Positions 18,001 to 25,142 of a stretch of 41,120 nucleotides of DNA are shown piece after piece (within the stretch, counting starts at the first letter, position 1; every line of letters begins with the position of its first letter). The notes below the pieces were generated by a model. That model was not told the DNA's origin. It searched no databases and saw nothing but the letters and a program-made list of their open reading frames with translations. Location: the NCBI GenBank assembly GCA_964538875.1, contig CAZIHO010000018.1, positions 1 to 41,120 of the forward strand, in the 5' to 3' direction. The DNA is from CAZIHO01 sp964538875 (lineage in GTDB: Bacteria; Pseudomonadota; Gammaproteobacteria; Chromatiales; Chromatiaceae). Both the position numbers and the translations under genes were made by a program.

Positions 18001-19471
18001 CCTCAGCGTCCCGCCGGTCATCGGGATGCAGGCAGGCGCTCCAGGTCTCGAAACTGGCGCAATGGATAGCCGGGTCAAGGCCGAACAATTCGAAGAATTC
18101 CGGGGACCACGCCAGGGTGCCAGCCGGGATCTGCCACTCCCAGACGCCGGAATGGGACGCCCTCTGGGCCAGGGACAGCCGCTCCCGGGCGTGCTCCAGC
18201 TCCAACTCCCGCCCGATCCGCTCGGTGACATCCTGACCGATGGCCAACAAGCCGATGGTGGTGCCCTTGGCGTCCTTGATGGTCTTGTCGTACCACTCGA
18301 TCAGGCGCTGTTCGCCGTGCCGGGTGATGAGGGGCGTCACATTGCCCCGGGTATGGATGTCGTCGATGGCGCGCAGGAACAGGGCACGGGTTTCCGCCCG
18401 CACCGGTTCCGGCAAGACGGTGTCAAACCAGTCCCGGCCCTTGATCTCAGCGGCGGAATAGCCACAAATAGCCTCCAGGTAGGGATTGACCCGCTGCACG
18501 CGGCCGTTCCGGTCCAGCACCAGTACGATAGCCTGGGCGGTGCCGATCAGGAGTTCGTTGAAGTCGTTGGAAAGCCGCCAACGATCCCGGCTGCGGCGCA
18601 GGGTCCAGGCCCAGGCGCCAAAGATCGACAACAGCAGCAGGCTGGCTCCACCGCCCCACAGCAGATAGGCCAGCGGGAAGGGGGGCGGCTCGTAGATGCT
18701 GAGCCAGCGGTCGTAAATCCGCTGGTATTCACCGCTCGCCTTGAGGGCCAGCAGCCCCTGGTCCAACTGGTCGCGCAGGCCGGTGTCACCCTGGCGCACC
18801 GCGATGGCATACTCGCGGCGGTAGTCCGGCACCGGCGTACCCGCCTCGATCCCGGTCAAGCCCAGTTCCCGCGCCACCACACCGCCCTGGATCAGGGGAG
18901 CCAGCACTCCATCCCCGACCCCCGCCGCCAGCATCCGGAATGCGTCTAGCAGGTTGTCCGCGAACAGCAATTCATCCCCGAAGCCCTGGCCCAGCAGCGC
19001 GTGGTGGGCGGCATCCGACCGCATGACGATGATGCGCCGCCCCCGCGCCGCCGCCAGGTTGGCCAGGTGGGGATCGCCCTGGCGCACGAAGAAGCAGTCG
19101 TAACCCACCACATAGGTGCTGGTGAATGCCACCAGCTTGTCCCGGTCCGCCAGCCGGGCCACGATTGGCAAGGCGTCCAGTTCACCCTTGAGCAGTCCGC
19201 TCCAGGTTTGGTCCCAGTTGCCGACCCGATATTGGACCGGGAGGTTCATCGCCCGCGCCAGAGCGGAAAACACTTCCACAGAGAAGCCAATCGGCCGGCC
19301 ATCCGCATCCACGTCGGCATAGGGCGGGAAGCCTGTCTCGGTACCCACTAGGATGCGCTGGGGCGAGGGGGCTTGCGCCAACGGCGGCGGCCCGCACCAC
19401 AGCAGCAACGCCAAGCACACCGAAACCCGGTGCGCGTACCCCAGCGTACTTTGCCCTCGCCCTATCATCAT
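15092..19471 (-). CDS. Solute-binding-sensor hybrid histidine kinase, SBP-TM-PAS6-HisKA-HATPase-REC
   Basis: A 1459-residue transmembrane kinase. A signal peptide (about 1-33, core VSVCLALLLW) precedes a periplasmic family 3 solute-binding domain (about 36-265, GTETGFPPYADVD). One membrane helix (about 270-295) follows, then six consecutive PAS domains, HisKA with H1095 in MSHEIRTPLNAI, HATPase (DSGIGI, GGTGLGL) and a receiver with D1389 in LILMDMQMPRMDG. Unlike the two plus-strand kinases it has no Hpt, so it needs an outside Hpt to relay further; the neighbouring kinases carry such domains. It probably senses an amino-acid-like ligand, as BvgS/EvgS-type kinases do. The ATG at 19471 follows a GAGGG element closely; a second ATG three bases on is better spaced. 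The start lies 31 bases from the assembly gap, so its promoter is not visible. Confidence 0.92.
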   Translation of the reverse strand: MMIGRGQSTLGYAHRVSVCLALLLWCGPPPLAQAPSPQRILVGTETGFPPYADVDADGRPIGFSVEVFSALARAMNLPVQYRVGNWDQTWSGLLKGELDALPIVARLADRDKLVAFTSTYVVGYDCFFVRQGDPHLANLAAARGRRIIVMRSDAAHHALLGQGFGDELLFADNLLDAFRMLAAGVGDGVLAPLIQGGVVARELGLTGIEAGTPVPDYRREYAIAVRQGDTGLRDQLDQGLLALKASGEYQRIYDRWLSIYEPPPFPLAYLLWGGGASLLLLSIFGAWAWTLRRSRDRWRLSNDFNELLIGTAQAIVLVLDRNGRVQRVNPYLEAICGYSAAEIKGRDWFDTVLPEPVRAETRALFLRAIDDIHTRGNVTPLITRHGEQRLIEWYDKTIKDAKGTTIGLLAIGQDVTERIGRELELEHARERLSLAQRASHSGVWEWQIPAGTLAWSPEFFELFGLDPAIHCASFETWSACLHPDDRRDAEEHIQAAARDRTPLFSEYRILLPSGEVRWIAAQGNTTYDSQGQPVRMAGICIDATERKEAEQSRLAGESRFRSYFNLPLVAIAITSPTKGWIEANESLCGMLGYGREELTRLTWPDLTHPDDLDLDVAQFNRVVAGEIDGYAMEKRFIRKDGTQVDAAMSVRCVRRADGSVDYFVALFQDISERKRTEIALRDSEAMFRTLATLAPVGIYQTDGHGDCLYTNPRWCEMAGLSPEQAQGKGWLAGIHPEDRPGVESAWRHMMESNGSWSQEFRFQTPAGTVTWVYGAAAPQRDGAGNITQYIGVNLDISEHKQIEERLRLQALVLDQIQDHVTITDLHGVVTYINAAEARALDVGVEERVGQHVSGYGDSPQADATQAQIVAATLEQGGWSGIVVNNRPDGSQLLVDLRTTLVRDPQGQPVAMVGVGTDVTGRKRVEAALRESEQHFRTLANGGSALIRTSGLDGRCDYFNEPWLRFTGRSLDQELGDGWTHGIYPDDAKRYLSTHASHFVQRQPFSIDYRLRHADGLFRWIRDDETPRYDSQGGFLGYIGFCMDISVQQAAAAELERYRHHLEDLVDQRTAELAVAKEAAETANVAKSAFLANMSHEIRTPLNAITGMAHLIRRAGLAPEQAERLEKLEAAGEHLLGIINAVLDLSKIEAGKFELEEAPLRVEQILAGVVSMLKDRAQAKGLTLGVQVQPHLPPLVGDPVRLQQALLNYGTNAVKFTESGGISLRAFLLQEGPDWVCIQFEVRDSGIGIDPDTLAKLFAAFEQADSSTTRKYGGTGLGLAITKRLAELMGGSAGADSQLGQGSRFWLRVRLKKDQSAKAAESVRVDEDPGLVLQRQHGGRRILLVEDEPVNQEISLMMLDDVGLRVDVASDGLEAVRLAGENDYDLILMDMQMPRMDGLEATRRIRALSRTRLPILAMTANAFAEDKARCTAAGMDDFIIKPVKPEVLYGTLLKWLGPGA

Positions 19472-19846
19472 GCCCTCGGATCACGCATGGGCGCCAGCGC
19501 CNNNNNNNNNNNNNNNNNNNNNNNNNNNNNNNNNNNNNNNNNNNNNNNNNNNNNNNNNNNNNNNNNNNNNNNNNNNNNNNNNNNNNNNNNNNNNNNNNNN
19601 NGCCAGCGCCCGGTATGAACAAACAACCAGGCAGTGCCTAATGTTCTTACCGTTGTGGGACTGATACCACCTCATCAGGGGCTTACCAGCTAGGGAGGCA
19701 ATAGGTTGAACCCGCCCGCCGCCTCCATCGGATGGCCAGCAGATGGAGCAAAGTCTAGCAGGCAGGCGAACCGGCGTCCGGCGCACCCCGGCTAGACCGG
19801 GCGGGATGACCGCGACGGCCCAGCCTCAGCGGGTTATTGGTGCCCC
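19472..19846. other. Intergenic stretch interrupted by the assembly gap
   Basis: Thirty bases before the gap and 245 bases after it contain no supported gene. A CCCGG-TCTAG-CCGGG hairpin lies near 19789-19803, downstream of the DUF4114 gene on the minus strand, but it has no T tail. The rest shows no recognisable promoter or RNA element. Confidence 0.4.
19502..19601. other. Assembly gap of exactly 100 N
   Basis: A run of exactly 100 N is a conventional placeholder for a gap of unknown size. The nine bases GCCAGCGCC occur immediately before it (19493-19501) and immediately after it (19602-19610), so the two contigs may in fact overlap or meet at a repeat. Linkage of the genes to left and right rests on scaffolding, not on sequence. 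Confidence 0.95.
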
Positions 19847-20659
19847 TTAGGCCATAACATCAATCTTGGCGGTGGCACCCCTGCCCTTGGCCTGGTAAGG
19901 GTTGTCCGTGCCCTGATTGCTGGCATTCAGCCTGCCAGCGCCCTGTCCGGGATTGGTGCCATCCCCGAGTCCCGAGCGATTGTCCTGCGCTTGGACCGTG
20001 CCGGCGCCGGTTTGGCTGGTGGCGGCTTCCGTTACTGGAACCGAACGGACGCTGATGATGGCGTCATTGAAATCCTGATCCCCGCCGCCGAACAGATCCT
20101 CGAAGCCGATTTCCACGCCCCCATCCACCTTGCTGATGCGCGCATGGCGGACGTTGTCTTCATTCAGGGACGCCTTGCCGGCGGTAAAGAAATTGCCCGA
20201 GCCATTGTCGATACCGAATTGGATCTGGGCCCCAGGCGCGAAGCTACCCAGGTTATAGCTGCCAGTTTCGTTATCCGTACCCAGGTAATTGCGGGTCTTG
20301 AAATTGTCCGTGGACCAGTAGATCCGGTTCTCATACAGGGATTCAGAATTCTTGATGTCCACCACCACCTCGCCCTGGCCGGCCCGGATACCGTTCTGGG
20401 TGGCGGCCGGGGCCGTCTTTTTGGAGTAGGTGAGGCTGCTAGGCTGGTCCCGCTGGGCGAGGGTGACATTGCCCTGGGTGGCGGCCTGATCCTGGACCCG
20501 GTTGGCCTTGATCTTCTGGGCGACATTGGCCAGCACCCCATTGGCGGTGGCTGTGTCCTGCTGCTGGCTGGGGAGCTTAGGCGCTGTTACGGCGTGGCCC
20601 CGGCCGGCGTTGAGAATATTCGCCAGAGCGGTATTAATGCCCTGATTGGAAATGGCCAT
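19847..20659 (-). CDS. DUF4114-domain protein under c-di-GMP riboswitch control
   Basis: A 270-residue protein of unknown function. Residues about 105-206 match the DUF4114 pattern, ending in the signature FGGGDQDFNDAIISV (190-204), an acidic motif of a kind seen in extracellular, often calcium-associated, matrix proteins. The N-terminus is polar with no Sec signal peptide. The acidic and Gly/Asn-rich C-terminus with a short hydrophobic end could suit type I secretion, but no such transporter is nearby. I chose ATG 20659 because GGGAG lies six bases upstream; the reading frame stays open to 20887 but that would run through the riboswitch, and ATG 20665 abuts the ribosome site. A sigma-70 promoter and a GEMM-I riboswitch precede it, so expression should follow cyclic di-GMP. 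A biofilm or surface role is inferred. Confidence 0.8.
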   Translation of the reverse strand: MAISNQGINTALANILNAGRGHAVTAPKLPSQQQDTATANGVLANVAQKIKANRVQDQAATQGNVTLAQRDQPSSLTYSKKTAPAATQNGIRAGQGEVVVDIKNSESLYENRIYWSTDNFKTRNYLGTDNETGSYNLGSFAPGAQIQFGIDNGSGNFFTAGKASLNEDNVRHARISKVDGGVEIGFEDLFGGGDQDFNDAIISVRSVPVTEAATSQTGAGTVQAQDNRSGLGDGTNPGQGAGRLNASNQGTDNPYQAKGRGATAKIDVMA

Positions 20660-20734
20660 GTTCATCTCCCGGTTAAGAATTCTCAAACTGGGCGGGGATG
20701 ACAAGCCAGCGCGGATACGAGGCGTCCAACGACG

Positions 20735-20816
20735 ACCCGGCGGCCCGGCGAGCGTGGAGTTGCCTCCGTAGCCCCGTAGCTTTGCGCCCCCACCTTTCGA
20801 AGGGTTTGCCCATAGT
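20735..20816 (-). ncRNA. GEMM-I (cyclic di-GMP-I) riboswitch
   Basis: On the minus strand the conserved core elements of the class I c-di-GMP aptamer appear in the right order and spacing: GGGCAAACCC (20811-20802), the CGAAAGG loop segment (20799-20793), GCGCAAAGC (20787-20779), then ACGGGGCTACGG, leading into a GGAG-GCAA-CTCC stem capped by a GNRA loop (20767-20756). The aptamer begins within a few bases of the predicted transcription start. Boundaries at the 3' side are approximate because I could not fix the P1 closing strand. There is no T tract between aptamer and gene, so control is more likely translational than by termination (inference). Confidence 0.9.
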
Positions 20817-20819
20817 GGG

Positions 20820-20847
20820 ACTATAGGAGCCGGTCCACTCCTGTCAA
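20820..20847 (-). promoter_or_regulatory. Sigma-70 promoter of the riboswitch-DUF4114 transcript
   Basis: Minus strand: perfect -35 TTGACA (20847-20842), 16-base spacer, -10 TATAGT (20825-20820). The predicted start near 20813 is the very beginning of the riboswitch aptamer, giving a 5' leader of about 154 bases. Confidence 0.8.
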
Positions 20848-20900
20848 GCCAGGAGCCGAATGAAGCGAGTGGGAATTCATCCGGCAACCCGCTGGAGAAT

Positions 20901-20930
20901 AAGCAGAAAGGGGCGCCCTGGGGGCCACCC
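20901..20930 (-). terminator. Probable terminator of the nemA-gloA-MFS-adh operon
   Basis: Minus strand: GGGTG (20930-20926) pairs with CGCCC (20915-20911) and is followed by CTTTCTGCTT. The stem is short and the T tail imperfect, but its place between the adh stop and the next promoter fits a terminator. Confidence 0.4.
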
Positions 20931-20944
20931 GGCAGTGCTCCGCG

Positions 20945-20964
20945 CCACGCCCCCGGCCGCGTGG
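20945..20964 (-). repeat. Hairpin immediately after the adh stop codon
   Basis: CCACGC and GCGTGG form a perfect 6-bp stem with an 8-base loop, abutting the adh stop at 20965. It has no T tail. It may protect the transcript 3' end or assist the terminator just beyond it. Confidence 0.4.
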
Positions 20965-22023
20965 TCAGCCGTCCTTGAGGGACGCCATGTCGATGACAAA
21001 GCGGTACTTGACGTCGCTGTTCAGCATCCGCTGGTAGGCCCCATTGATGTCCTGGATCTTGATGACCTCGATGTCGGACGCAATGCCGTGTTGGCCGCAG
21101 AAGTCCAACAATTCCTGGGTTTCCGGAATGCCGCCGATCACCGAGCCTGCCACGGACTTGCGGCCCATGATGAGGGGCGGGGTTTGCAGCAGGGGCTGCA
21201 AGCCCCCTAGATAGCCGACCAGGACCAGGGTGCCGTTCAAGGCTAGGGTGGGCAGGTAGGGATTCAGGTCGTGGGCGCTGGGCACCGTGTCAATAATCAG
21301 GTCGAACCGGCCCTTGACCGCCGCCATCTGGGCCGGGTCTGTGGACAGCACCACCCGGCCTGCTCCCAGACGCTCCGCGTCCTGGGTTTTGCCCGGCGAC
21401 CGGGTGAACAGAGTCACCTCGGCCCCCAGGGCCTTGGCCAGTTTCAACGCCATGTGGCCGAGGCCGCCCAAGCCGATGACGCCGACCCGGCTACCCTGGC
21501 CCACTCCCCAATGGCGTAGGGGCGACCAGGTAGTAATTCCCGCACACAACAGGGGTGCGGCGCCGGCCAGGTCCACACCCGGCGGGATCTTCAGCACAAA
21601 CCGCTCGGAAACGACGATCTTCTCGGAATATCCGCCGTAGGTGGGCATCTGATCCCGGGGATCCAGGCCGTTATAGGTGAAGGTTGGGTAGGCCTCGCAA
21701 TATTGCTCCAGCCCCTGTTCGCAGGGTCCGCAATGCCGGCAGGAATCCACCATGCAGCCGACCCCGACCGGGTCGCCCGCTTGCAAACGGCTGACCTCCG
21801 GTCCCACGCTGACCACGCGCCCGATGATTTCATGGCCGGGCACCATGGGGTAGCGGCTGCCACCCCAGTCATCCCGGGCCTGGTGCAGGTCCGAGTGGCA
21901 GACGCCGCAGTAAAGAATCTCGATCACCACGTCGTCAGGCCGGGGTTCGCGGCGCTCGAACCGGAACGGCGCCAAGGCATCCTGGGGAGACTGTGTGGCG
22001 TAGCCGAGTACTTTGATAGTCAT
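20965..22023 (-). CDS. Zinc-dependent NAD(P) alcohol dehydrogenase (CAD/YahK type)
   Basis: A 352-residue medium-chain dehydrogenase. Catalytic zinc ligands C42 (CGVCHSDLH), H64 and E65 (PGHEIIG) are present, as is the structural zinc cluster C95, C98, C101, C109. The GLGGLGH nucleotide-binding motif follows. Length and motifs match the cinnamyl-alcohol dehydrogenase/YahK branch, which reduces a broad range of aldehydes to alcohols, usually with NADPH. I chose ATG 22023 because the domain starts there and AGGA lies about ten bases upstream; a longer open frame runs into the preceding MFS gene. It is the last gene of a four-gene minus-strand operon with nemA and gloA, so removal of reactive aldehydes is the likely role (inference from context). 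Confidence 0.9.
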   Translation of the reverse strand: MTIKVLGYATQSPQDALAPFRFERREPRPDDVVIEILYCGVCHSDLHQARDDWGGSRYPMVPGHEIIGRVVSVGPEVSRLQAGDPVGVGCMVDSCRHCGPCEQGLEQYCEAYPTFTYNGLDPRDQMPTYGGYSEKIVVSERFVLKIPPGVDLAGAAPLLCAGITTWSPLRHWGVGQGSRVGVIGLGGLGHMALKLAKALGAEVTLFTRSPGKTQDAERLGAGRVVLSTDPAQMAAVKGRFDLIIDTVPSAHDLNPYLPTLALNGTLVLVGYLGGLQPLLQTPPLIMGRKSVAGSVIGGIPETQELLDFCGQHGIASDIEVIKIQDINGAYQRMLNSDVKYRFVIDMASLKDG

Positions 22024-22067
22024 CAGTGGTGATTCCTGGTGGGTGGAACAAAGTTTGGGCAGGGGCT

Positions 22068-23378
22068 CTAACGGGCCGCCGGGCCGGATAGCTGGGCGCT
22101 GGGGATCTGGAAACCGGCGCCCATCCGGCTCAAGCGATAGGCCAAGTACCAGCCCAGCAGCGGCAGAATGCCGGCCGAAATCGCGAACAATAGCGGAGTT
22201 CCCCACTGCTCGATGATCCGGGCGCCAAGGCCCACGCCCACCGCTTGGGCTAAAAAGAAGCAAGCGGCGAACAGGGATACCGCCGTGCCCCTAGCCTCCG
22301 GGGCCAGTTGGGTAGCCTGGGTCTGCAAGCTGTTGTGGAGTTGATAGAAACCCAGTCCCGCCAAGGGACAGGCCGCCAGCGCCCAGGCCCAATGGTCGGC
22401 GAGGGCCAGCGTCAGGAAGGCGATGCCGAGCAGCAGCCCCCCGGACCGGCACAGGCGAAATTCACCCAAGCGCCCCACCCAACGCCCAGCGAACAGGGTA
22501 TAGACCAGACCGCCAAGCCCAAACAGGGCGGCGATCAGGCCGGCCTGGAATAGGGACAGTCCGAACCGCTCATGGAGATAGGCGGGCAGAAAGGCCAGCA
22601 CCGCCAGGGTCAGCATGGCTTCCACGAAGACGGTGCCCAGCACCACGCCAGCCCTGGGGCTGCGCCACACCTGGCGGGCACCAGCCAGGGCACCCGGTGC
22701 GGCGCGGCTGGCAGCGCCGGTACTGGCCGATAGGCTCCTGGCCAGGCCCAGGCCGATGATGAAATAAATGAGGGCGAACAGCACAAACGCCCAGCGCCAG
22801 CCCAGGGTGTCGGCAAATAACCCGCCCACAGCCTGGCCAGTCACCAAGCCGAGGATTTGCCCGGACATCAGCTTGGCCAAGGTCGGCTGGCGGAGATGGA
22901 TGGGCACCCGGTCGCCGATCCAGGCCATGGACAGGGGAATGAGGGCCGCCGTGGTGGCCCCAGTCAAGGCTCGGCTCAGGCTCAAGAGGTCCAGGGAGGG
23001 ACTAACGGCGCAGGCCAGGGTGCCGAGGGTGGAGGCAAGGCAGGCCCAGGCGATCACCCGGAGCTTGCCGAAGCCGTCCCCCAGGGGACCCACCAGGAAC
23101 AGGCTCAGAGCGTAGGCGATGCTGGTGGCGGTCACCACCAGGGACGCATCGGTGACCCTGGTATGAAAGGTATCGGCCAAGGCCGGCAACATGGGGTCGC
23201 ACAGCCGCAGCGCCGCCGAGCTGGCAAAGGCTGCCAGGGACAGCAACACCAGTTCCCGGCGGGGCAGCGCGAAGGGCGTTTCTGGGGCGGAACAGTCCTT
23301 GCCATGACCCATCTTCTGGCCCAGGTTGGGAGACCCGGCGCCCAGGACGCCAGTCCAGTCCTGGGACCGCCTGGCCAT
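22068..23378 (-). CDS. MFS transporter, 12-helix exporter type
   Basis: A 436-residue inner-membrane protein with about twelve hydrophobic segments in two halves and a central cytoplasmic loop (about 200-225). The first half contains a typical MFS loop, GPLGDGFGKLR, after helix 2. A cytoplasmic lead of about 40 residues precedes helix 1. The family exports drugs, sugars or metabolites; the substrate cannot be read from sequence. Its ATG overlaps the gloA stop by one base (TGATG), so translation is probably coupled to gloA. An internal ATG at 23312 would shorten the lead but has no ribosome site. Position between glyoxalase and an aldehyde reductase suggests export of an electrophile or its product, which is inference. 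Confidence 0.85.
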   Translation of the reverse strand: MARRSQDWTGVLGAGSPNLGQKMGHGKDCSAPETPFALPRRELVLLSLAAFASSAALRLCDPMLPALADTFHTRVTDASLVVTATSIAYALSLFLVGPLGDGFGKLRVIAWACLASTLGTLACAVSPSLDLLSLSRALTGATTAALIPLSMAWIGDRVPIHLRQPTLAKLMSGQILGLVTGQAVGGLFADTLGWRWAFVLFALIYFIIGLGLARSLSASTGAASRAAPGALAGARQVWRSPRAGVVLGTVFVEAMLTLAVLAFLPAYLHERFGLSLFQAGLIAALFGLGGLVYTLFAGRWVGRLGEFRLCRSGGLLLGIAFLTLALADHWAWALAACPLAGLGFYQLHNSLQTQATQLAPEARGTAVSLFAACFFLAQAVGVGLGARIIEQWGTPLLFAISAGILPLLGWYLAYRLSRMGAGFQIPSAQLSGPAAR

Positions 23379-23764
23379 CAGGCACGCCTGCCGATCAGTT
23401 CGATCAAGTATCCATCCGGGTCCTGCACAAAGGCGATGATCGTGGTACCGGCGTTCATGGGTCCCGCTTCCCGGACGATGGTGCCGCCCTTATCTTTGAT
23501 TTGGGCGCAGGCGGCGTAAACGTCATCCACCTCGATGGCGATATGCCCGAACCCGGACCCCAGGTCGTAACTTGCGACGCCCCAGTTGTAGGTGAGTTCG
23601 ATGGCCGCCTGGTCGGCTTCGTCGCCATAGCCGATGAAGGCCAGGGTGAACTCGCCGACCGGGTAGTCCCGGCGGCGCAACAGCCGCATACCCAGCACCT
23701 GGGTATAGAAGGCGATGGAACGGTCCAGGTCGCCGGTCCGCAGCATGGTATGGAGGATGCGCAT
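23378..23764 (-). CDS. gloA: Lactoylglutathione lyase (glyoxalase I)
   Basis: A 128-residue enzyme that isomerises the glutathione hemithioacetal of methylglyoxal to S-lactoylglutathione. It aligns through its length with the short, nickel-type bacterial GlxI: MRILHTMLRTGDLDRS at the start with metal ligand H5, IELTYNWG with the second ligand glutamate, GFGHIAIEVDD with the third ligand histidine, and DPDGYLIELI with the last ligand glutamate. Start ATG 23764 has AGGAG six bases upstream. It follows nemA after 19 bases. The nemA-gloA order is also found in the E. coli nemR-nemA-gloA operon, which answers to methylglyoxal, quinones and other electrophiles. No nemR-like repressor gene is present in this window. 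Confidence 0.95.
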   Translation of the reverse strand: MRILHTMLRTGDLDRSIAFYTQVLGMRLLRRRDYPVGEFTLAFIGYGDEADQAAIELTYNWGVASYDLGSGFGHIAIEVDDVYAACAQIKDKGGTIVREAGPMNAGTTIIAFVQDPDGYLIELIGRRA

Positions 23765-23783
23765 GGGGATCTCCTTGGCTTAG

Positions 23784-24872
23784 CTAGGGGAGGGCCGGGT
23801 AGTCGATGTAACCGTCGGCGCCGCCGCCGTACATCTTGTCGGCACGCAGCTCGTTCAGGGGCTGATCTTCCCGCCAGCGGCGCACCAGGTCCGGGTTGGC
23901 GATGAAGGGCCGGCCCACCGCCACCAGATCCGCCTGCCCTCTGGCCACCGCGTCCAGGGCCTCGGCCCGGAGGTAACCATTATTAATCATCCAGGCGCCA
24001 GGAAAACGGCTCTTGAGCGCCGCATAGTCAAAACTGGGCCCATCCGGGGGCATCCGGGGGCCGCCGGTTTCACCCTCGATCACATGCAAATAGGCCAGTC
24101 CCAGAGGTGCCAACTGCTCCACCAGGTGGTTGTAAAGCGCTTGGGGATTGCTGTCCAGGGCCGTAGTGCCCCGGAAGCTGGTCATGGGGGACAACCGGAT
24201 GCCGGTCCGCCCGGCGCCAACCGCCTGGACCACTTCCCGGACCACTTCCAGCACCAGGCGCGCCCGGTTGGGGATGTCGCCGCCGTAGGGGCCGGACCGG
24301 TCGTTGATGCTGTCGCGCAGGAACTGTTCCAGCAAATAGGTGTTGGCGGCATGGATCTCCACGCCGTCAAAGCCCGCCTCCAAGGCATGGCGGGCGGCGA
24401 TCCCATAATCCGCCACGATGGCCGGCAATTCGTCATCCCCCAGGGCGCGGGGGGCGGACACCGGGATAAAGCCCTGCTGGGTATAGGTCAGGGCTGGGGA
24501 TGGCTGGTGGGTAGATGAAACCGGCACCGCGCCGCCCGGCAACAGGGACACATGGGAAATGCGGCCCACGTGCCACAGTTGCAGCACCATGCAACCGCCA
24601 GCGGCGTGCACCGCATCGGTCACCGCGCGCCAGGCCGCCACCTGCTCCCGGCTGTGAATGCCGGGCGTATCCAAGTAACCCTGGCCCATGGGACTGATCT
24701 GACTGGCTTCCGAGATGATGAGACCGGCACCGGCCCGCTGGCGGTAGTACTCCACCGTCATGGGACCTGGCAGATTGCCCGGCATGGCCCGGTTGCGGGT
24801 CAGGGGCGCCATGACGATGCGGTTGGCGAGGGTCAGCGCGCCGATTTGGATGGGATCGAATAGGTTGGGCAT
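23784..24872 (-). CDS. nemA: Alkene reductase, old yellow enzyme family (NemA-like)
   Basis: A 362-residue FMN-dependent TIM-barrel enzyme that reduces activated alkenes such as N-ethylmaleimide and other alpha,beta-unsaturated compounds with NAD(P)H. Visible family features: LFDPIQIGALTLANRIVMAPLTRNRA at the start (FMN site), LQLWHVGR, substrate-binding pair H174 and N177 in HAANTYLLEQFL, RDSINDRSGPYGG, and the C-terminal phosphate site ADLVAVGRPFIANPDLV. Its length matches E. coli NemA. Start ATG 24872 has CAGGAG eight bases upstream. It leads the minus-strand operon nemA-gloA-MFS-adh and diverges from the phasin gene; a perfect palindrome near 25062 lies between them. A detoxification role is supported by family and neighbours. 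Confidence 0.94.
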   Translation of the reverse strand: MPNLFDPIQIGALTLANRIVMAPLTRNRAMPGNLPGPMTVEYYRQRAGAGLIISEASQISPMGQGYLDTPGIHSREQVAAWRAVTDAVHAAGGCMVLQLWHVGRISHVSLLPGGAVPVSSTHQPSPALTYTQQGFIPVSAPRALGDDELPAIVADYGIAARHALEAGFDGVEIHAANTYLLEQFLRDSINDRSGPYGGDIPNRARLVLEVVREVVQAVGAGRTGIRLSPMTSFRGTTALDSNPQALYNHLVEQLAPLGLAYLHVIEGETGGPRMPPDGPSFDYAALKSRFPGAWMINNGYLRAEALDAVARGQADLVAVGRPFIANPDLVRRWREDQPLNELRADKMYGGGADGYIDYPALP

Positions 24873-25061
24873 GCCTTGGCTCCTGAAGGTGATCTAGCAA
24901 CTGCACGGACATAGGGTTGGTGACGCCTGGACCCAATCGCCCCGGCGGCCAGGAGCAGCTTGGCTGACGGCCACCGGGAACCGGATACCACAGAATACAG
25001 GCTCTGACCCCGTAGCCGGACGAGGTCATCAAGCTCCGCCGCTGCCGGTCCGCCAAGCCAG

Positions 25062-25077
25062 CCTATCGACCGATAGG
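25062..25077. promoter_or_regulatory. Perfect palindrome, candidate TetR-type operator
   Basis: CCTATCG and CGATAGG arms separated by two bases form a 16-bp element. Size and symmetry suit a dimeric TetR-family repressor such as NemR. It lies 190 bases upstream of nemA and 25 bases upstream of the phasin -35 box, so it could control either gene. The regulator is not encoded in the window. Confidence 0.45.
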
Positions 25078-25100
25078 TCGCCATGACGCCGAAAAAAATT

Positions 25101-25140
25101 GTTGCGCTGCACAAAAATGGTTGCTATGCTGCACTGCAAC
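25101..25140 (+). promoter_or_regulatory. Phasin promoter with TGC-rich repeats
   Basis: -35 TTGCGC (25102-25107), 17-base spacer, -10 TATGCT (25125-25130). Overlapping it are GTTGCGCTGCAC (25101-25112), a second GTTGC at 25120-25124 followed by GCTGCAC, and GCAAC (25136-25140), which is inverted to GTTGC. TGC/GCA-rich sites of this kind are bound by PhaR repressors of phasin genes in PHA-storing bacteria; the match is by character, not by alignment. Confidence 0.6.
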
Positions 25141-25142
25141 AT

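Larger units (their letters stand above)
20660..20964 (-). other. 305-base regulatory intergenic region (adh to DUF4114 gene)
   Basis: Read on the minus strand this region contains, in order: a hairpin directly after the adh stop, a terminator-like hairpin with a TTTCT tail, a near-consensus sigma-70 promoter, a GEMM-I riboswitch, about 75 bases of leader, and the ribosome-binding site of the DUF4114 gene. Each element is listed separately. Confidence 0.8.

Noticed and set aside
19640..19670. GTGGGACT sequence resembling the region next to the riboswitch
   Set aside because: The shared eight bases are not part of the GEMM core; none of the conserved aptamer motifs follow on either strand.
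20660..20887. Extended N-terminus of the DUF4114 protein
   Set aside because: The open frame continues upstream, but that part is the riboswitch, its promoter and the 5' leader, and the ribosome site sits at 20666-20670.
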